Assembly: GCF_031457495.1 (NCBI RefSeq)
Contig: NZ_JAVDWM010000001.1
Location: 310,001 to 374,000 of the forward strand
Direction: 5' to 3'
Length of the DNA: 64,000 bases
From: Sphingopyxis sp. BE259
GTDB lineage: Bacteria; Pseudomonadota; Alphaproteobacteria; Sphingomonadales; Sphingomonadaceae
Shown here: positions 1-8,400 of the stretch, piece after piece
Layout: each line of letters begins with the position of its first letter
Position numbering within the stretch: the stretch's first letter is position 1
Notes under the pieces: model-generated
What the model was told of the DNA's origin: nothing
The model's database searches: none
The model's input: only the letters and a program-made list of their open reading frames with translations
Position numbers and translations under genes: made by a program

Positions 1-1136
1 CGCGCCCACGGCCGTGCGCCCGCGCTCGCCAGCACCGATGTTTCGACGTCGCGCACCGGCAGGATCCTGTAACCGTCCAGCGGCGCCAGCGGCGCCTTGG
101 CGCGGATAAGCTGTGCGCGGGTTTCGCCGTAGCGACCAAATTCGGGGAGCGGTGCGCCGTGGCGATCGACGAGCAGATTGTCCTTGCCATAATAAGCGAG
201 ATCGCCGTCGCCGCCGAGCATCAGAAAGGGCAGGCCGGGGTCGGTATCATTGCCGCCGCGCATCACATTGCCCACCGCGGTAATCTCGCCGGTCGCATAG
301 GGCTGGCCGACCCATTCGAGGTTCATCAGGTTGTAATGCACTGCGCGGTGCTGCGGGTTATAGATCAGGTTGTTGACCATCAGCGCCTGCGCCCCGCCCT
401 TGATCAGCGGGTTGCGCTCGACATTATGCGCCCAGACGTTGCGGTAAAAGACGATGCCGGTCGCATTGTCGTGGATCAGCGATCCCTTGCTATGCTCGCC
501 CTTGGGATGGCTTGCATCGGCGAGACCCTCAGCGGCGAGATTGTTGGAAAAGGTGATGTTGCGGCTCGTCCCGGCGCGCCATTCGGCCACCGTCTTGCCG
601 GTGAAGCGCGGGCCGGACGCCGACATATTCTCGTCGATCCCCCACATCAACGTGCAATGATCGACGATGACGTTATGCGCCGCGACGGTCGAAAAGGTGT
701 CGGCTTCCCAACCGCTGCGTTTCGGCTGGCCATCGACCCCGGTGTAGATGCGCAGATGACGGATCACGACGTCGTGCGTCTTTACGTCGATGCCGGTGCG
801 GATCAGCGTGATGCCGGGGCCGGGCGCGGTTTGCCCGGCGATGGTCAGGAACGGGTGCGTGACGCTGATCGTCGTGCGCCCCATGTCGATGACGCCGCCG
901 ACCTCGAACACGATAATGCGCGGTCCCGGCGTCTCGATCGCCGCCTTCAGTGATCCGGGGCCATCGGGCGCCAGCGTCGTGACGCGCAGGATCCGGCCGC
1001 CGCGTCCGCCGACGGTGTGGGCGGCGGGTCCGACCGCGCCGGGGAACGCCAGCGGTGCCGTCTCGGCGGCCAGTACCGGACTTGTCGGCAGCGCAAGCGC
1101 CAGAAAAAGCGCGGCCAGCCAAGGTTTTTTGGGCAT
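1..1136 (-). CDS. Secreted pectate lyase-like protein (right-handed beta-helix), 3' end outside window
   Basis: A leftward open frame of 378 codons starts at the ATG at 1136 and runs off the left edge without a stop. It begins MPKKPWLAALFLALALP, a clear Sec signal peptide probably cleaved after VLAAE-like residues near position 24. The mature start reads FPGAVG, then HTVGGRGGRILRVT and DGPGSLKAAI, followed by VFEVGGVIDM, ITLIRTG, VIRHLRIYTG and IVDHCTLMWGIDEN. These are hallmarks of parallel beta-helix pectate lyases of the PL1 type, which cleave polygalacturonate by beta-elimination in the periplasm or outside the cell. It is divergent from the TonB receptor and shares an intergenic region with two operator-like palindromes. 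The exact substrate is inferred from the neighbouring galacturonate genes. Confidence 0.85.
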   Translation of the reverse strand, partial: MPKKPWLAALFLALALPTSPVLAAETAPLAFPGAVGPAAHTVGGRGGRILRVTTLAPDGPGSLKAAIETPGPRIIVFEVGGVIDMGRTTISVTHPFLTIAGQTAPGPGITLIRTGIDVKTHDVVIRHLRIYTGVDGQPKRSGWEADTFSTVAAHNVIVDHCTLMWGIDENMSASGPRFTGKTVAEWRAGTSRNITFSNNLAAEGLADASHPKGEHSKGSLIHDNATGIVFYRNVWAHNVERNPLIKGGAQALMVNNLIYNPQHRAVHYNLMNLEWVGQPYATGEITAVGNVMRGGNDTDPGLPFLMLGGDGDLAYYGKDNLLVDRHGAPLPEFGRYGETRAQLIRAKAPLAPLDGYRILPVRDVETSVLASAGARPWA

Positions 1137-1192
1137 CGGTCTCTCCATTTCATTGGGGTATTGACACGGCTCTTCCAATCCCTCTATCTTCC

Positions 1193-1206
1193 TGACACCG
1201 GTTACC
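1193..1206. promoter_or_regulatory. Operator-like site 1, TGACACCGGTTACC
   Basis: TGACACCGGTTAC is an exact reverse complement of the site at 1338-1350 and shares its GACACCGGT core with the palindrome at 7556-7567. It lies about 57-70 bases upstream of the pectate lyase start codon. A TTGACC box reading towards that gene lies just beyond it at 1213-1218. The central ACCGGT symmetry suits a LacI- or GntR-family repressor; the regulator is not in the window. Confidence 0.6.
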
Positions 1207-1337
1207 CCAATCGGTCAACGAGAAAATAGTCCAAGGGAGAGGGTTATTGCCGGGCCAGTCGCAACGGACGACGGCCCCATCATCACTCTCGAAAATTTCT
1301 GGCCAGGCGATCGCGCCGATTTGTCTGGTCTCGTAAA

Positions 1338-1350
1338 GTAACCGGTGTCA
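1338..1350. promoter_or_regulatory. Operator-like site 2, GTAACCGGTGTCA
   Basis: This is the inverted exact copy (13 of 13 bases) of the site at 1193-1205. It lies about 46-58 bases upstream of the chosen TonB-receptor start at 1396. The two inverted copies in one 260-base divergent region suggest joint control of pectate lyase and receptor, possibly with looping. Confidence 0.6.
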
Positions 1351-1395
1351 TTTCTTGCCAAAGCAGGAAGGGCCGCCGATCAAGGGAGGATGATA

Positions 1396-4254
1396 ATGGC
1401 TATTCATGCAACGCGGGGCCTTCGCGCTTTGACCCAATTGGCGTGCGGCGCTTCGCTTGCCGCGCTGGCGGTGTCGCCGGCTTATGCGCAGGACGCGGTG
1501 CCCGCCGCTGAGGAAGCGGTCGCGGCCGAAGACGAGATCGTCGTCACCGGCTTCCGCGCCTCGCTCGACAAGGCGCTCGACGTCAAGCGCGAGTCGGTTG
1601 CGGCCGTTGACGCGATCGTTGCCGAAGACATCGCCAAATTCCCCGACCAAAACCTCGCCGAATCGCTCCAGCGTATTCCGGGCATCACCATCCAGCGCGA
1701 CGGCGGCGAAGGGCGCGGCATCACGGTGCGCGGGCTGGGTTCGCAATTCACCCGCGTCCGCGTCAATGGGCTTGAAACCGTCGCGACCTCGACCGACGGC
1801 GCGTCGGCGAACCGCGACCGTGCATTCGATTTCAACGTCTTTGCGTCGGAGCTGTTCAGCTCGATCGTCGTTCACAAGACCGCATCGGCCGAGCTTGACG
1901 AAGGCTCGCTCGGCGCCGTCGTCGACCTCAACACCGGCAACCCGCTGGCGGGCAAGAGCGGCTTCACCGCGGCGCTGTCGGCGCAGGCGAGCTATAACGA
2001 CCTGTCCGAAAAGGCTGGGCCGCGCGTTGCCGGGCTGCTCAGCTGGGTCAACGACGCCGGGACCCTCGGCTTTGCGGTATCGGCGGCCTATTCGGATCAG
2101 AAGACACTCGAACTCGGCAATAACACGGTGCGCTGGGCGCAGGCGCGCTTCGATTCGGTCAACGGTGCCCCGTGCTTTACGACCACCGCGACGAGCGGCA
2201 TCGGCGTCGCCAATTCGGGCGGTGTATACACCAACGGCCGTTCCGCCGCTTGCGACTCGGTCGCGCTCGCCTTTCACCCGCGCATTCCGCGTTACGGTGA
2301 AATCGCGCACGACAAGAAGCGGCTGGGGATCACCGGGTCAATCCAGTTCGCGCCGACCGATGCGACCAAGATTTCACTCGACGGCCTGTTCTCGAGTTTC
2401 AAGCACCAGCGCCGCGAGCGTTGGGGCGAGGTGCTGCTGCGCAGCAACGAACGCTCGATCAACGTCCGCGATTATGTGATCGACGGCGACAACAATATGA
2501 TCTCGGCGACGCTCGATGACGCGTGGGTCCGCACCGAACATTATCTGCGTCAGGCAAAGACCGAATTCTACCAGTTCGGCGGCAGCTGGGATCAGGATGT
2601 CAGCGACAATTTCCGCTTCACCTTGCTGGGCGGCCTGTCGAAATCAACCGCGTCGATCCCGCTCGAAACCACGCTCGTCTTCGACGATCGCGACGCGCAG
2701 AATTACCGCTACGATTACACCGACATGGCGAACCCGGTGCTGACCTTTGGCACCAGCGTCACCAACCCGGCGAATTTCCAGCTCGCCGAAATCCGCGACC
2801 GTCCGTCGGAGGTCGAGAACAAGTTCCGCACCGCGCAGCTGCGCACCGAATGGGACGTCACCGACGGCTTCACGGTCAAGGCGGGCGCGGTCTATCGCCG
2901 CTTCGATTTCACCAGCATCGCCTTCACGCGCGACACCGTGGTGTGCGGCAACGGCGGGGTCGATCGCGTCCTCGGTACGCTCACCTGTTCGCCGTCGTCG
3001 GCGTTTGGCCCGACCGCAATTTACGGCTTCCCGGTGACCTCGTCGCTCGCCGAACTGTTCACGCTGGGCAAAGCGGGGCAGCCCGCGGGAACGACCACCG
3101 AATGGCTCGTCCCGAATCTGGAAGCGGGAACCGCATTCACCGGCCTGTACAATCGCACCCCGGCGCTCGACGCGGGTAACAACCGCGCAGTCCGCGAAGA
3201 GGTGACCGGCGGTTATCTGCAATTCGATGCCAAGGGCGAACTCGGCGGTTTGCGCTACGCGCTCAACGCCGGGGTCCGCTATGTCCACACCGATCAGACG
3301 TCGAGCGGGCTGAACAGCGGCGCAGCAGTGACCGTCGAGCGCAGCTATGAAGACTGGCTGCCGTCGATGAACCTGGCGCTGTTCCCGCACGACGACATCA
3401 TCATCCGCGCCGCGGTCGCCGATGTGATGACGCGCCCGACGCTGGGCAATCTGACCCCCGGCGGGTCGGTCGACGGCTTCAACTACCGGATCAACTACGG
3501 CAACCCGTTCCTCGATCCGTTCCGCGCGACCTCCTATGACCTGGCGTTCGAATGGTATTTCGCGCCGCAGGCGATCTTCTCGGTCGCGCTGTTCAAAAAG
3601 GATATCGCGAGCTTCCCGGTCGCGACGACGAGTAGCGGGACCTTTGCCTCAACCGGCCTGCCGCTGTCGGTGATCCCGCCGAGCAGCCCGGGCGCGATCA
3701 ATCCCGAAGGCCAGCTGTGGACGATCACCTCGATCGGCAATGGCGAAGGCGCAAAGCTGAAGGGGGTCGAATTTTCGTTGCAGGCGCCGTTCACCTTCCT
3801 GCCCGGCTTCCTGTCGAACTTCGGCGGCATCGCCAATGCGACCTTCGTCGACTCCGACGCCGATTATACCGTGGCGGGTCCGTCGGTGGTCCCGGGCGGC
3901 GCCAACGTCTCGGCGGTCCGCAACGGGACGCTCTTCAACCTGTCGAAGCGCGCCTACAACGGCACGCTCTATTATGACGATGGTAAGTTCAGCGCGCGCG
4001 CCTCGATCAGCTATCGCAGCCGCTATGCCGACGCCAACAGTGGCACCGGCAATGTGTTCGAAGGCTATGGTTCGACGATCAACGTCGATGCGTCGATGCG
4101 CTATGCGATCACCGACAATATCGAATTGTCGGTCGAGGGCATCAACCTGACCGACGAATATCGCTATCGCTTCACCGATATCGATGCTGACCGCAATTAC
4201 GAGAATAATCATTTCGGCCGCACCTTCCTGTTCGGTGCGCGCGTCAAGATTTGA
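1396..4254 (+). CDS. TonB-dependent outer-membrane receptor, probably for pectic oligosaccharides
   Basis: The product is 952 aa from the ATG at 1396, chosen because AGGGAGG (1383-1389) sits six bases before it; ATGs at 1345 and 1390 are in frame but badly spaced. A signal peptide (about residues 1-32, ending SPAYAQ) is followed by a TonB-box-like EDEIVVTGF and a plug domain containing FPDQNLAESLQRIPGI and GRGITVRGLGSQFTRVRVNG. The remaining 700 or so residues form the alternating barrel pattern, with a late INLTDEYRYRF strand. The family takes up large substrates across the outer membrane using TonB energy. Its place beside pectate lyase, with a shared operator, suggests oligogalacturonides or related pectin fragments; the ligand is inferred. 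Confidence 0.93.
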   Translation: MAIHATRGLRALTQLACGASLAALAVSPAYAQDAVPAAEEAVAAEDEIVVTGFRASLDKALDVKRESVAAVDAIVAEDIAKFPDQNLAESLQRIPGITIQRDGGEGRGITVRGLGSQFTRVRVNGLETVATSTDGASANRDRAFDFNVFASELFSSIVVHKTASAELDEGSLGAVVDLNTGNPLAGKSGFTAALSAQASYNDLSEKAGPRVAGLLSWVNDAGTLGFAVSAAYSDQKTLELGNNTVRWAQARFDSVNGAPCFTTTATSGIGVANSGGVYTNGRSAACDSVALAFHPRIPRYGEIAHDKKRLGITGSIQFAPTDATKISLDGLFSSFKHQRRERWGEVLLRSNERSINVRDYVIDGDNNMISATLDDAWVRTEHYLRQAKTEFYQFGGSWDQDVSDNFRFTLLGGLSKSTASIPLETTLVFDDRDAQNYRYDYTDMANPVLTFGTSVTNPANFQLAEIRDRPSEVENKFRTAQLRTEWDVTDGFTVKAGAVYRRFDFTSIAFTRDTVVCGNGGVDRVLGTLTCSPSSAFGPTAIYGFPVTSSLAELFTLGKAGQPAGTTTEWLVPNLEAGTAFTGLYNRTPALDAGNNRAVREEVTGGYLQFDAKGELGGLRYALNAGVRYVHTDQTSSGLNSGAAVTVERSYEDWLPSMNLALFPHDDIIIRAAVADVMTRPTLGNLTPGGSVDGFNYRINYGNPFLDPFRATSYDLAFEWYFAPQAIFSVALFKKDIASFPVATTSSGTFASTGLPLSVIPPSSPGAINPEGQLWTITSIGNGEGAKLKGVEFSLQAPFTFLPGFLSNFGGIANATFVDSDADYTVAGPSVVPGGANVSAVRNGTLFNLSKRAYNGTLYYDDGKFSARASISYRSRYADANSGTGNVFEGYGSTINVDASMRYAITDNIELSVEGINLTDEYRYRFTDIDADRNYENNHFGRTFLFGARVKI

Positions 4255-4276
4255 TCGACCATAGTTAGTCCCGGTG

Positions 4277-4315
4277 AGGCCCGGTCTTCGCTTGCGGGGG
4301 CCGGGCCTTTCTTTT
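4277..4315 (+). terminator. Rho-independent terminator after the TonB receptor
   Basis: AGGCCCGG (4277-4284) pairs with CCGGGCCT (4301-4308) and is followed by TTCTTTT. It lies 23 bases after the receptor stop and separates it from the GH43 gene. Confidence 0.75.
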
Positions 4316-4329
4316 GCAAGGAATATGAA

Positions 4330-5943
4330 ATGACCGATCGCCGCGACATGCTCAAACTGGTCGGGACGGGGCTGGCCGGTGCGATGATTGGCGGCCTGGG
4401 GCTGCCCGGCGCAGCGGTCGCAATACCCAAGTCGAAGGACGCACCGCCGCCGCCCTGGGCCAAGGGTTTCGACGGGCAGCGCAAGGCCGATCTGGGCGAC
4501 GGGCGTTTTCTCAACCCGATCATGGCGGGCGATCATCCCGACCCTTCGATCCTGAAGGACGGCGCCGATTATTACATGACCTTTTCGACTTTTGACTCCT
4601 ATCCGGGGCTGGTCATCTGGCATTCGCGCGATCTGGTGAACTGGCGGCCGATCGGCCCCGCGCTGCACAGGAATATCGGATCGGTGTGGGCGCCCGAACT
4701 GTGCAAGCATGGCGGGCGCTATTATCTCTACATTCCGACCAAAGGCCCCAACACGAGCTGGGTGATCTGGGCCGACAAGATCGAGGGTCCATGGAGTGAT
4801 CCGGTTGACCTGAACCTGCCGGGCCATATCGATCCCGGTCATGCGGTCGGTGAGGACGGGTCGCGCTGGCTGTTCCTGTCAGGCGGCGACCGCGTGCGCC
4901 TGTCCGACGACGGGCTCAGCCGCATCGGCGAACCCGAGCATGTTTATGACCCGTGGCGCTATCCGTCCCACTGGGTGGTCGAGGGCTTCGCCCCCGAAGG
5001 CCCGAAGATCACCCGCCACGGCGGCTATTATTACATGATCACCGCGGTCGGCGGCACCGCGGGACCGCCAACCGGCCATATGGTGATCGCGGCGCGGTCG
5101 AAATCGATCCATGGCCCGTGGGAGAATTGCCCCGCCAACCCACTCGTCCGTACCACATCGGCGGCGGAAAAATGGTGGTCGCGTGGCCATGCGACATTGG
5201 TCGAGGGGCCGGCGGGCGACTGGTGGAGCGTCTATCACGGCTTTGAAAACGGCTATTGGACCCTCGGCCGTCAGGCGCTGCTCGATCCGATCGAATGGAC
5301 CGATGACGGCTGGTTCCGGATGACCGGCGGCGACCTGTCCCAGCCGATCGCCAAGCCCCGGGGCGGCACGATCACAGGTCCGCACGGCATGGCGTTGTCG
5401 GACGATTTCAGTACGCTGGCGCTCGGCGCGAAATGGAATTTCTTCAAACCCGCAGCTGATGAACGCAGCCGCGCGCGGGTCGAAAAAGGATCATTGTTCC
5501 TGCGGGCGCGCGGCAAGGCGCCGGTCGATTCATCGCCCTTCCTGCTGATCGCGGGCGATCAGGCGTATCGTTTCGAATGCGATATCGAGATCGCGCCCGG
5601 CGGCACCGCGGGGCTGATCCTGTTTTACGACGAGCGGCTCTATTGCGGGCTCGGCTTTGACGGCGAGCGCTTTGTCACTCACCAATATGGCATCGAACGC
5701 GCGCGGCCGACCAATCCGCACGGAACCCGGATGCGGATGCGCGTCACCAACGACCGCCATATCGTCACCTATGACACCAGCGGCGACGGCGGAAAGACCT
5801 GGACCCGGTTCGATCGCGGCATGGAGGTGTCGGGATATCACCACAATGTCCGCGGCGGCTTTCTGATGCTGCGCCCTGGGCTTTATTCGGCAGGGGCGGG
5901 CGAGGCGCGGTTCCGCAACTTCACCTTCCGCGCGCTCGATTAG
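4330..5943 (+). CDS. Exported glycoside hydrolase family 43 enzyme with C-terminal lectin-like domain
   Basis: The 537-aa product opens with DRRDMLKLVG and a glycine-rich hydrophobic stretch, a Tat-like leader. The five-bladed GH43 catalytic domain starts at about residue 60 (NPIMAGDHPDPS). The three expected acidic residues are visible: the base Asp near 71 (HPDPS), the modulator Asp near 168 (HIDPG) and the acid Glu near 223 (APEGPKI). From about residue 355 (DDFSTLALGAKWNF) it has the beta-sandwich domain common in GH43 xylosidases and arabinosidases. It probably trims arabinose, xylose or galactose side chains of pectin. Its stop overlaps that of the convergent uxaA by four bases. Substrate specificity cannot be read from the sequence. 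Confidence 0.88.
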   Translation: MTDRRDMLKLVGTGLAGAMIGGLGLPGAAVAIPKSKDAPPPPWAKGFDGQRKADLGDGRFLNPIMAGDHPDPSILKDGADYYMTFSTFDSYPGLVIWHSRDLVNWRPIGPALHRNIGSVWAPELCKHGGRYYLYIPTKGPNTSWVIWADKIEGPWSDPVDLNLPGHIDPGHAVGEDGSRWLFLSGGDRVRLSDDGLSRIGEPEHVYDPWRYPSHWVVEGFAPEGPKITRHGGYYYMITAVGGTAGPPTGHMVIAARSKSIHGPWENCPANPLVRTTSAAEKWWSRGHATLVEGPAGDWWSVYHGFENGYWTLGRQALLDPIEWTDDGWFRMTGGDLSQPIAKPRGGTITGPHGMALSDDFSTLALGAKWNFFKPAADERSRARVEKGSLFLRARGKAPVDSSPFLLIAGDQAYRFECDIEIAPGGTAGLILFYDERLYCGLGFDGERFVTHQYGIERARPTNPHGTRMRMRVTNDRHIVTYDTSGDGGKTWTRFDRGMEVSGYHHNVRGGFLMLRPGLYSAGAGEARFRNFTFRALD

Positions 5944-7421
5944 AGCGTCACGCCCGATTTCCAGATCGCGATATCGCGTTCCTCGTTTGCCTCGGCCTTC
6001 GTCGCCGCGCCCGATGCGGTGGCGATGATTAAGTCAAGGAGCGCGTCCGATGCCGCGGCGAAACCTTCGCCGATCACTTGGCCTGCGTCGAAGTCGATCC
6101 ATCCCGCCTTGCGTGCAGCAAGGTCGCTATTCGAGGCGATCTTCAGCGTCGGGGCCGGAAAGCCCAAAGGCGTGCCGCGCCCGGTGGTGAACAGGATGAC
6201 CGTCGCGCCCGCTGCGGTGAGAGCGGTCGATGAGACCGCGTCGTTGCCCGGCGCCTCGAGCAGCGTCAGCCCGGGCAGCGCCGCCTCGCCGCCATAGGGC
6301 TGGACATCGACCAGCGGCACCTGCCCGCCCTTTTGCACCGCGCCGAGCGACTTTTCCTCCAGCGTCGTGATGCCGCCCGCGATATTGCCGGGCGAGGGAT
6401 TCTCGCTCACCGGCTCGCCATGGCGGGTGAAATAGGCTTTGAAATCCTGCACCAGCCGCGCGGTCCGGTCGAAGACGTCATGCGACACCGCGCGGTCCAT
6501 CAGCAATTGTTCGGCGCCGAAGATTTCGGGGATTTCGGTCAGGATTACCTTGCCATTTGCCGCGGCGACCGCATTGGCCATTCGCCCGACCAGCGGGTTG
6601 GCGGTGAGCCCCGACAGCCCGTCCGACCCGCCGCATTTGACTCCCAGAGTCAGCGCCGATAGCGGCGCGGCGCTGCGCGGGACGTCGGCGCAGGCCTCGA
6701 CCAGTTCGTCCACCAGCGTCAGGCACGCCGCCTCGTCATCCTCGACCGCCTGCGCCGACAGGGTGCGGATATGACCGCGCCGACCCTCGGGGATAGTGTC
6801 AAGCAACGCGGTCAACTGGTTGCTTTCGCAGCCCAGCCCGACGACCAGCACCCCGCCCGCGTTGGGATGCTGCGCCAGCGCCGCGAGCAATCCGCGCGTA
6901 TGGCTCAGATCGTCGCCGAGCTGCGAACAGCCGAAAGGATGCTTGAACGCGTGGGCGCCATCGACGCGCCCGGCATGGCGCGCGCCCGCGATCCGCGCGA
7001 CGCGCGCCGCCAGATTGCCGACACAGCCGACCGTCGGCAGGATCCATATCTCGTTGCGCGTGCCGACGCGCCCGTCGGCGCGGACATAGCCCATGAAGTG
7101 GCGCACGGGTGGTGTGGGTGGCGATGGCGGCGGGGGCGCCGTGTAGGCATAAGCGTCGTTTCCCCACAGCGCAGTCGCCAGATTGTGGCTATGCACATGC
7201 GCGCCCACCGCAATATCGGCGGTCGCGATGCCGATCGGAAAACCATATTTGATCACGCGCGCGCCGCGCGCGATCGGCGCCAATGCCAGCTTGTGGCCGC
7301 GCACAATCGCTTCGGCGACGATCACGCGCTGTGCGCCGACGGCGACCGCGCTGCCCGCCGACAGGTCGGCGAGGGCGGTCGCGACATTGTCGCCTGCGTG
7401 GATTCGGATCGCGTCGGTCAT
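5940..7421 (-). CDS. uxaA: Altronate dehydratase
   Basis: The 493-aa product matches the usual length of UxaA (about 495). The start MTDAIRIHAGDNVATAL is chosen over upstream in-frame codons because it begins the SAF domain (residues 1-85, with AHVHSHNLAT). After a proline-rich linker the large catalytic domain begins with GYVRADGRVGTRNEIWILPTVGCVGN and contains GCSQLGDD, VGLGCESNQ and VKCGGSDGLSG, the conserved cysteine and glycine motifs of altronate/galactarate dehydratases. It converts D-altronate to 2-keto-3-deoxygluconate, the last specific step of galacturonate breakdown. It is divergent from the hydratase gene at 7604 across a region with a perfect operator palindrome. Confidence 0.93.
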   Translation of the reverse strand: MTDAIRIHAGDNVATALADLSAGSAVAVGAQRVIVAEAIVRGHKLALAPIARGARVIKYGFPIGIATADIAVGAHVHSHNLATALWGNDAYAYTAPPPPSPPTPPVRHFMGYVRADGRVGTRNEIWILPTVGCVGNLAARVARIAGARHAGRVDGAHAFKHPFGCSQLGDDLSHTRGLLAALAQHPNAGGVLVVGLGCESNQLTALLDTIPEGRRGHIRTLSAQAVEDDEAACLTLVDELVEACADVPRSAAPLSALTLGVKCGGSDGLSGLTANPLVGRMANAVAAANGKVILTEIPEIFGAEQLLMDRAVSHDVFDRTARLVQDFKAYFTRHGEPVSENPSPGNIAGGITTLEEKSLGAVQKGGQVPLVDVQPYGGEAALPGLTLLEAPGNDAVSSTALTAAGATVILFTTGRGTPLGFPAPTLKIASNSDLAARKAGWIDFDAGQVIGEGFAAASDALLDLIIATASGAATKAEANEERDIAIWKSGVTL

Positions 7422-7554
7422 CTGCCCATTTCCACCATCGTTGGTGACGTCATCGTCGCTGCACCCATCGCGCCGCCGTCGGCGATGGGCCGGCGGCGCG
7501 CCTGCTGCCAAAAAGCCACCGAACGATGATCATCATCCGCTATTCACTTGCTTT

Positions 7555-7568
7555 TGACACCGGTGTCT
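7555..7568. promoter_or_regulatory. Operator-like site 3, perfect palindrome GACACCGGTGTC
   Basis: Bases 7556-7567 form a 12-base perfect palindrome in the divergent region between uxaA and the hydratase operon. It matches the core of the two sites at 1193 and 1338. It lies 36-48 bases upstream of the hydratase ATG, where a repressor would block transcription. Confidence 0.65.
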
Positions 7569-7603
7569 CATAGACGGTTTGGCGGAAGAGGGAAATCACA
7601 AAG

Positions 7604-8380
7604 ATGCCGGTAACCCCTGAACAGGAAAATATCGCCCGCGCCTTTTTGGCCGCTCGCGCCGAAAAGACACCGCTTACCTTGTATCCGGGCGTGATGCCGC
7701 AGACGATGGCGGATGCCTATGCGATCCAGAGCGCGGCGATTGACTTCGACGGTCGGCGGATTGGCGGATGGAAAGTCGGGCGGATCGCCCCGGACCTCGT
7801 CGCACGCTATGGCGGCGATCGTATCGCTGGACCCATTTTTGCCGACGAGATCGCTGCCGACGGCGCGGCGATGCCGGTCTATGCCGGCGGCTTCGCCGCG
7901 GCCGAGGCTGAAGTGCTGCTGTGCCTCGGCGAGGTCGGAGAGCGCGAATATGACATCGAATCGGTCCGCGGTTGCATTACCGAGGTTCGCACCGGGATCG
8001 AGATCGCCAGTTCGCCCTTTCCCGACATCAACCGCCACGGCCCCGCGGTCACCGCGTCGGACTATGGCAACAACAAGGGGCTGGTGCTCGGACCACCGAT
8101 TACCGACTGGCGCGACCGCGACCTGATCACCATGCCGGTCGAAATGACGATCGACGGGGTTTCGGTGGGGCAGGCGACGATGGAGCCGATGCTCGACGGG
8201 CCGTTCGGATCGGTGCTGTTCCTGATTCGCACCCTGCGCGCGCGCGGTATGGCCATCACCTCCGGCACATGGGTGTCGGCGGGGGCGATCACCGGGGTGC
8301 ATGAAATTGCGGCCGGCCAGCGCGCCGAAGCGCTGTTCGACGGAAAAATCCGCGTCGGCTGCTCGATTACCGGCTACTAA
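7604..8380 (+). CDS. FAH/MhpD-family 2-keto-acid hydratase in the uronate operon
   Basis: The 258-aa product has the layout of 2-keto-4-pentenoate hydratases (MhpD) of the fumarylacetoacetase superfamily: an N-terminal helical part, IGGWKVG (near 53-59), AAAEAEVLLCL (near 98-108) with the metal-binding acid, RTGIEIASSPF (near 129-139), and the C-terminal ITSGTWVSAGAI. It is the first gene of the rightward operon with exuT, uxaC and uxuB, and GGAAATCACAAAG precedes its ATG. Classical uronate degradation has no step for such a hydratase. It may act on a 2-keto-3-deoxy or enol sugar acid made from pectin ends, but its true substrate is unknown. Confidence 0.75.
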   Translation: MPVTPEQENIARAFLAARAEKTPLTLYPGVMPQTMADAYAIQSAAIDFDGRRIGGWKVGRIAPDLVARYGGDRIAGPIFADEIAADGAAMPVYAGGFAAAEAEVLLCLGEVGEREYDIESVRGCITEVRTGIEIASSPFPDINRHGPAVTASDYGNNKGLVLGPPITDWRDRDLITMPVEMTIDGVSVGQATMEPMLDGPFGSVLFLIRTLRARGMAITSGTWVSAGAITGVHEIAAGQRAEALFDGKIRVGCSITGY

Positions 8381-8400
8381 AACCATAACGGGAGAGAATG

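Noticed and set aside
159..953. 264-aa rightward open frame
   Set aside because: It is antisense to the pectate lyase gene, whose frame has a signal peptide and clear family motifs; the frame has no recognisable domain.
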